NCBI GenBank assembly: GCA_002292815.1
Contig: DBBX01000023.1
Span: 1-20,221 of the forward strand
Direction: 5' to 3'
DNA: 20,221 nucleotides
From: Thiotrichaceae bacterium UBA973
Lineage (GTDB): Bacteria; Pseudomonadota; Gammaproteobacteria; Eutrophobiales; Eutrophobiaceae
Each line of letters opens with the position of its first letter. The first letter of the stretch is position 1. Under the pieces are notes generated by a model, which searched no databases, was not told the origin of the DNA, and saw nothing but the letters and a program-made list of their open reading frames with translations. Positions 17,064-20,221 of the stretch are shown here, piece after piece. Position numbers and translations under genes: made by a program.

Positions 17064-17378
17064 ATGACTCAACTTGATACATTTAAAGCCTTACTCGACA
17101 AAGGGAATGACAATGAACTTCTCAGATACAGTCTCGGTAATGCTTACTTTAAGCAGAATGATTTTAAACAATCGATAATTCATTTGAAAAAAGCCATCTC
17201 ACATAAACCCACCTTCTCAGCTGCATGGAAATTGTATGCAAAAGCGTTAACGGCAAACAATCAAAATGATGAAGCAATAGTTGCCTATGAAAAAGGAATT
17301 AATATTGCTGAAGAAAATGGCGACATACAAGCCGTCAAAGAAATGCGTGTTTTCCTAAAACGCCTTACGAAAGATTAA
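17064..17378 (+). CDS. Small TPR-repeat protein
   Basis: A 104-residue cytoplasmic protein with no signal peptide, made almost entirely of helical tetratricopeptide repeats. One repeat is around LRYSLGNAYFKQNDFKQSI with HLKKAISHKP. A second is around AWKLYAKALTANNQNDEAIV with AYEKGI. A C-terminal helix follows. TPRs form protein-binding scaffolds. The partner is unknown, though the adjacent methyltransferase is one possibility. It starts with ATG at 17064 and is the last gene of the plus-strand run. Its TAA lies inside the TTAA (17375-17378) that also gives the stop of the opposite-strand pyrD, and there is no terminator between them. Confidence 0.85.
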   Translation: MTQLDTFKALLDKGNDNELLRYSLGNAYFKQNDFKQSIIHLKKAISHKPTFSAAWKLYAKALTANNQNDEAIVAYEKGINIAEENGDIQAVKEMRVFLKRLTKD

Positions 17379-18328
17379 CCGTGTAGCTGAAGCGTTCCTA
17401 TAAGTTCCGATACATTATTTAGATTATGCTTATCCAGATAATCGACAATCCCTTTATTTAATTTAGGGCAAATCAACGGCTCATAGAATAACGCGGTGCC
17501 AATACCCACCGTTGTTGCGCCGGCAATCATAAACTCAATCGCATCTTCAACAGTGGTTATACCACCTTGACCAATGATAGGGATATTATGCTGTTTGGCG
17601 ACTTGATGAACCTGATGTACTTTTAGGAGTGCAATCGGTTTAATCGCCGGACCGGATAAACCGCCCTGATTATTACCAATGACCGGTTGCCGGGAATCAA
17701 TATCGATCGCCATTCCCATGAGTGTATTAATAACAGCAAAACCATCGGTGCCGGCTTCAATACAACGCCGGGCATTTTCGGCAATGTCTGTTTGATTTGG
17801 AGAGAGTTTGGTAATCAGCGGTTTTTTTGTCGCTCGACGACAGGCCTCAACGACACGAAAAGACATATCCGGATCATTACCAAAGGCAACACCACCTTCT
17901 TTCACATTCGGGCAAGAGATATTGATCTCCATTGCATCTATCGGAGAATCATCAAAGATACGCGTCACTTCTTCATATTCTTCAACCGTTGAACCGGATA
18001 GATTTGCGATAAAGCGCGTTTCAGTGAAATCCAGATTGGGAAGATATTCATCGACGACAGTTTTAGAGCCGGGGTTTTGGAGACCTATCGCATTAATCAT
18101 GCCCATATAGGTTTCAGTAACACGATGCGGTAAATTACCCAGGCGAGGTTCCAGCGTTGTGCCTTTTAAACATATCGCGCCCACATCAGTATTGGAAAAA
18201 CCGTTAATACGTGTATATTCCTCACCAAAACCAACACAGCCTGATAATAAAACTAGCGGGGAATTAAGTTCTAAACCACAAAAATTGAGTGCCAGTTTTT
18301 TCTTTTCTTGTTCAGTTAAGATTGTCAT
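17375..18328 (-). CDS. pyrD: Dihydroorotate dehydrogenase, class 1B catalytic subunit
   Basis: Oxidises dihydroorotate to orotate in pyrimidine synthesis, with FMN. The 317-residue sequence follows the class 1B (PyrDB) enzyme of Lactococcus closely: SGCVGFGEEY, KGTTLEPRLGN, NAIGLQNPG, ISCPNVKEGGVAFG with the catalytic Cys, KLSPNQTDI, INTLMGMAID, GGLSGPAIKP and IIGQGGITT. Class 2 enzymes, the usual gammaproteobacterial type, use Ser as base and carry an N-terminal membrane helix. Neither is present here. Class 1B enzymes normally pair with the iron-sulfur/FAD subunit PyrK to pass electrons to NAD+. No pyrK is in the window. The start is ATG at 18328, 85 nt from the divergent trmL. The stop overlaps that of the TPR gene. 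Confidence 0.95.
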   Translation of the reverse strand: MTILTEQEKKKLALNFCGLELNSPLVLLSGCVGFGEEYTRINGFSNTDVGAICLKGTTLEPRLGNLPHRVTETYMGMINAIGLQNPGSKTVVDEYLPNLDFTETRFIANLSGSTVEEYEEVTRIFDDSPIDAMEINISCPNVKEGGVAFGNDPDMSFRVVEACRRATKKPLITKLSPNQTDIAENARRCIEAGTDGFAVINTLMGMAIDIDSRQPVIGNNQGGLSGPAIKPIALLKVHQVHQVAKQHNIPIIGQGGITTVEDAIEFMIAGATTVGIGTALFYEPLICPKLNKGIVDYLDKHNLNNVSELIGTLQLHG

Positions 18329-18413
18329 TTAAATTTTAGTAATGAGAGAACGATGTATATTTATCTAACAAGGTAATTATACTGATAAACAATATTCAAT
18401 ACTCGGATCATAC

Positions 18414-18872
18414 ATGTTTAATATCGTATTATTTGAACCAGAGATTCCACCTAACACAGGCAACATTATACGCCTATGCGCCAATACCGGCGCGCATTTA
18501 CATTTAATTCACCCATTAGGTTTTGATATGGATGAAAAAAGTCTACGTCGAGCCGGACTTGATTATATCGATTTATCAATCGTACACCACTATGATAATT
18601 TTAAGGATTATCTTGAAAAGAACGCATCTAATTCGCTTTATGCAATCTCAACTAAAGGAACTAAGCAATATTCAAATTGTGATTTTAGCGATGGAGATAG
18701 CTTTATCTTCGGACCTGAAACACGTGGCTTACCAAATGAAATATTAGGTGGATTTGATACTAATAAAGTTTTGAGAATCCCTATGCTTGAAAAAAGCAGA
18801 AGTTTAAACCTATCAAACTCAGCAAGTATTATTGTTTACGAAGCCTGGCGACAGAATAATTTTGTTCAATAA
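18414..18872 (+). CDS. trmL: tRNA (cytidine/uridine-34-2'-O)-methyltransferase TrmL
   Basis: A SPOUT-family methyltransferase that 2'-O-methylates the wobble nucleotide of certain tRNA-Leu species with SAM. The 152-residue protein matches E. coli TrmL (157) nearly throughout: FNIVLFEPEIPPNTGNIIRL (2-21), LRRAGLDYID, FGPETRGLP (the trefoil-knot SAM site) and RSLNLSNSASIIVYEAWRQ (knot C-terminal part). The start is ATG at 18414. A TATACT at 18378-18383 could be a -10 box, but I see no matching -35. The stop is 2 nt from the stop of the opposing mshP, with no terminator between. Confidence 0.97.
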   Translation: MFNIVLFEPEIPPNTGNIIRLCANTGAHLHLIHPLGFDMDEKSLRRAGLDYIDLSIVHHYDNFKDYLEKNASNSLYAISTKGTKQYSNCDFSDGDSFIFGPETRGLPNEILGGFDTNKVLRIPMLEKSRSLNLSNSASIIVYEAWRQNNFVQ

Positions 18873-18874
18873 AG

Positions 18875-19291
18875 TTAAGGGGCATCTGTTACAGATAGAT
18901 TAATCTGCCTGGAGACATAAGCTAGATCGCCTGGATCTCCTCTGGTCGCTCTTGATGTCAGTGCATACACATTGTATGTACCAACACCCGCCTCCGTATA
19001 GGCACCAGAGCTACAGGTGAGTCTCACTGTAAATCCATTGGTATTTCCACCGGTAAGATTAATGGTAGGTGAAGAGCAAGTTCCCGATCCAACAATAAGA
19101 TCACGTACCGCCCATTCAATCCCGCTACGTGCTGCATACCAAGCCTGCATGGTACCTGCTGAGACAGTAGTATTGATCGAACCGACACTGGTCAAGGTTG
19201 ACATATAAGCACCGATCAAAGCCAACAATATAACAAGTATCACGGCAATAATTGCACTAAAACCACGCTGTTTTTTTCTTAATAGTCTCAT
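18875..19291 (-). CDS. mshP: MSHA biogenesis protein MshP-like minor pilin
   Basis: A 138-residue membrane-anchored protein resembling MshP of the mannose-sensitive hemagglutinin type IV pilus. The N terminus is basic (MRLLRKKQRG), followed by a single hydrophobic helix (FSAIIAVILVILLALIGAYM). It looks like a prepilin, but the Glu expected at mature position 5 is Ile, as is common in MshP/PilX-type proteins. AWYAARSGIEWAVRDLI (about 51-67) is characteristic of MshP/PilX-like pilins. Cysteines in SGTCSSP and RLTCSSG could form a disulfide. The start overlaps the mshO stop (ATGA). In MSHA operons mshQ usually follows, but here the convergent trmL begins 2 nt after the stop. Confidence 0.8.
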   Translation of the reverse strand: MRLLRKKQRGFSAIIAVILVILLALIGAYMSTLTSVGSINTTVSAGTMQAWYAARSGIEWAVRDLIVGSGTCSSPTINLTGGNTNGFTVRLTCSSGAYTEAGVGTYNVYALTSRATRGDPGDLAYVSRQINLSVTDAP

Positions 19292-20133
19292 GGCTGATTA
19301 TCCACATGCGCTTGCTGTAACAAGGTAACACTACCACCCGGCAAGGTACTGTCCTGAATCGTGATACTCAAAGTAACTAAACCAGATCGTGTTGCTGAGC
19401 CAGCGTTATAGGTAAAGTTACAAGCACTAACCTGATTGATTAACAAATTACCTGTTCCACTTACCCCACCGGTAATTGAATAATCATCAAACCGATTAAT
19501 CTCTCCACCACTGCAAACGAAGCTGACAGGTGTATCAACAACAAAGAACCGTTGCTGCGGTGACTTATAGGGGAACGGCGGAGCACCAGCAAAGGTAATA
19601 TAATTTGCCGCAGTATCTGAAGTGATAACCGCAATATTATCACCGTTATAAGCATTCGCACCGACCTGCCCGGTATTATAAATAACCAGACAATCCGCGG
19701 TACTAGTAAGACATTCAGCCTGTGTTGTTCCAAAACTTGTAGGTACATTATTCAATGCTCCTAGCACTTCAAAACAGTCACTTGTCTTTGCAAAATTTAA
19801 TTTATCCTGAGCCGGAGGCGCACCACCGGGACAAACAGCAGCCCCGCCACCCGGTTTTGCACGATAACGCCCACCATCCAATGTACGTAGAAATTCAATA
19901 GTCGTTCCACCCGTTACACGAACACTATTTGGCAAAGCAAGACGTATTTCACGGGCCATGCGTTGTAAAGCGGTATCTGCAATGTCGACCAGACGTGTTC
20001 GTTTTTCTACTTCAACAAACCCCTGCATAGGACCAAGAAGTACCGTAAATAAAACACCCGATAAGATGCCGATCAGCAGGATTACGATAATCATTTCGAT
20101 CAAGGTAAAACCGTTTTTATTGTTAGTCTTCAT
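19288..20133 (-). CDS. mshO: MSHA biogenesis protein MshO-like pilin
   Basis: A 281-residue type IV prepilin-like protein. The class III signal peptide is canonical: NKNGFTLIEMIIVILLIG, with processing by prepilin peptidase expected after Gly8 and the conserved Glu at mature position 5 (Glu13). The hydrophobic helix is followed by VDIADTALQRMAREIRLALPNS, a segment common in MshO/PilW-type minor pilins (given here in the 44-65 region). The exported domain is rich in Gly, Thr and Ser and has six cysteines. Paired with mshP immediately downstream and a possible mshD upstream, it fits the MSHA order D-O-P. It would sit at or near the pilus tip or help start assembly. The start is ATG at 20133. 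Confidence 0.83.
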   Translation of the reverse strand: MKTNNKNGFTLIEMIIVILLIGILSGVLFTVLLGPMQGFVEVEKRTRLVDIADTALQRMAREIRLALPNSVRVTGGTTIEFLRTLDGGRYRAKPGGGAAVCPGGAPPAQDKLNFAKTSDCFEVLGALNNVPTSFGTTQAECLTSTADCLVIYNTGQVGANAYNGDNIAVITSDTAANYITFAGAPPFPYKSPQQRFFVVDTPVSFVCSGGEINRFDDYSITGGVSGTGNLLINQVSACNFTYNAGSATRSGLVTLSITIQDSTLPGGSVTLLQQAHVDNQP

Positions 20134-20187
20134 CCTGTCTGTTAATAATTAGTCTTGTATGCACTTAACCTCATAATCGCACCTGCA

Positions 20188-20221
20188 CTATGAGTGACAT
20201 CTGTACCCCGTCAGCCCCATG
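20188..20221 (-). CDS. Partial C terminus of a probable pilin gene (mshD position)
   Basis: A short open frame runs in from the right edge on the minus strand and ends in LTGYRCHS and a TAG, 54 nt before mshO. A hydrophobic residue followed by GYR near the C terminus is what I expect of MshD-like pilins, and mshD normally precedes mshO. Only about ten codons are visible. Another frame is open from the edge to 20171, so both frame and identity are tentative. Confidence 0.35.
   Translation of the reverse strand, partial: MGLTGYRCHS

Noticed and set aside
17687..18110. Two plus-strand frames of about 100 codons within pyrD
   Set aside because: Both are antisense to conserved PyrD motifs and lack independent support.

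Overview
The window looks like a chromosomal segment of a gammaproteobacterium of low to moderate G+C. The evidence is the gene order (tsaC, topA, smg and dprA back to back with def, fmt, rsmB and trkA, as around the E. coli def locus), the close match of the proteins to their gammaproteobacterial counterparts, and the presence of MSHA-type pilus genes. I cannot assign a genus. I see no mobile element, prophage, CRISPR array or antiphage system. Most of the window is conserved housekeeping DNA.

Layout. Bases 1-530 hold a minus-strand tRNA operon (Tyr-GTA, Gly-TCC, Thr-GGT). It has a recognisable sigma70 promoter with a G+C-rich discriminator and probably runs leftwards towards a tuf gene outside the window. 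Bases 550-6590 carry minus-strand genes, in transcription order: a secreted LysM protein, dprA, smg, topA and tsaC. A divergent promoter region at 6591-6742 separates them from a long plus-strand run, 6743-17378: def, fmt, rsmB, a DUF4390 protein, an NtrY-like sensor kinase, an NtrX-like response regulator, trkA, trkH, a SAM-dependent methyltransferase and a small TPR protein. Most of these ten genes overlap by 1-4 bases or lie within about 30 bases of the next, so they probably form one transcription unit. It joins translation initiation and rRNA modification, a two-component system and potassium uptake. Bases 17375-18328 carry, on the minus strand, a class 1B dihydroorotate dehydrogenase. 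A plus-strand trmL (tRNA wobble-base 2'-O-methylation) follows. The right end (18875-20221, minus strand) holds MSHA minor-pilin genes mshP and mshO and a few codons of what is probably mshD.

The most interesting feature is the NtrX-like regulator. Its receiver and Fis-type DNA-binding domains look intact, but the central AAA+ domain has lost the sigma54-contacting GAFTGA loop and carries substitutions in Walker A, the switch asparagine, Walker B and one arginine-finger position. It is therefore probably not a sigma54 activator and may act as an ordinary DNA-binding response regulator under a kinase that still looks functional. Secondary points are a PyrK-dependent type of PyrD with no pyrK nearby, a TopA without zinc ribbons but with a histone-like lysine tail, and an MSHA operon that ends at mshP against trmL with no mshQ.
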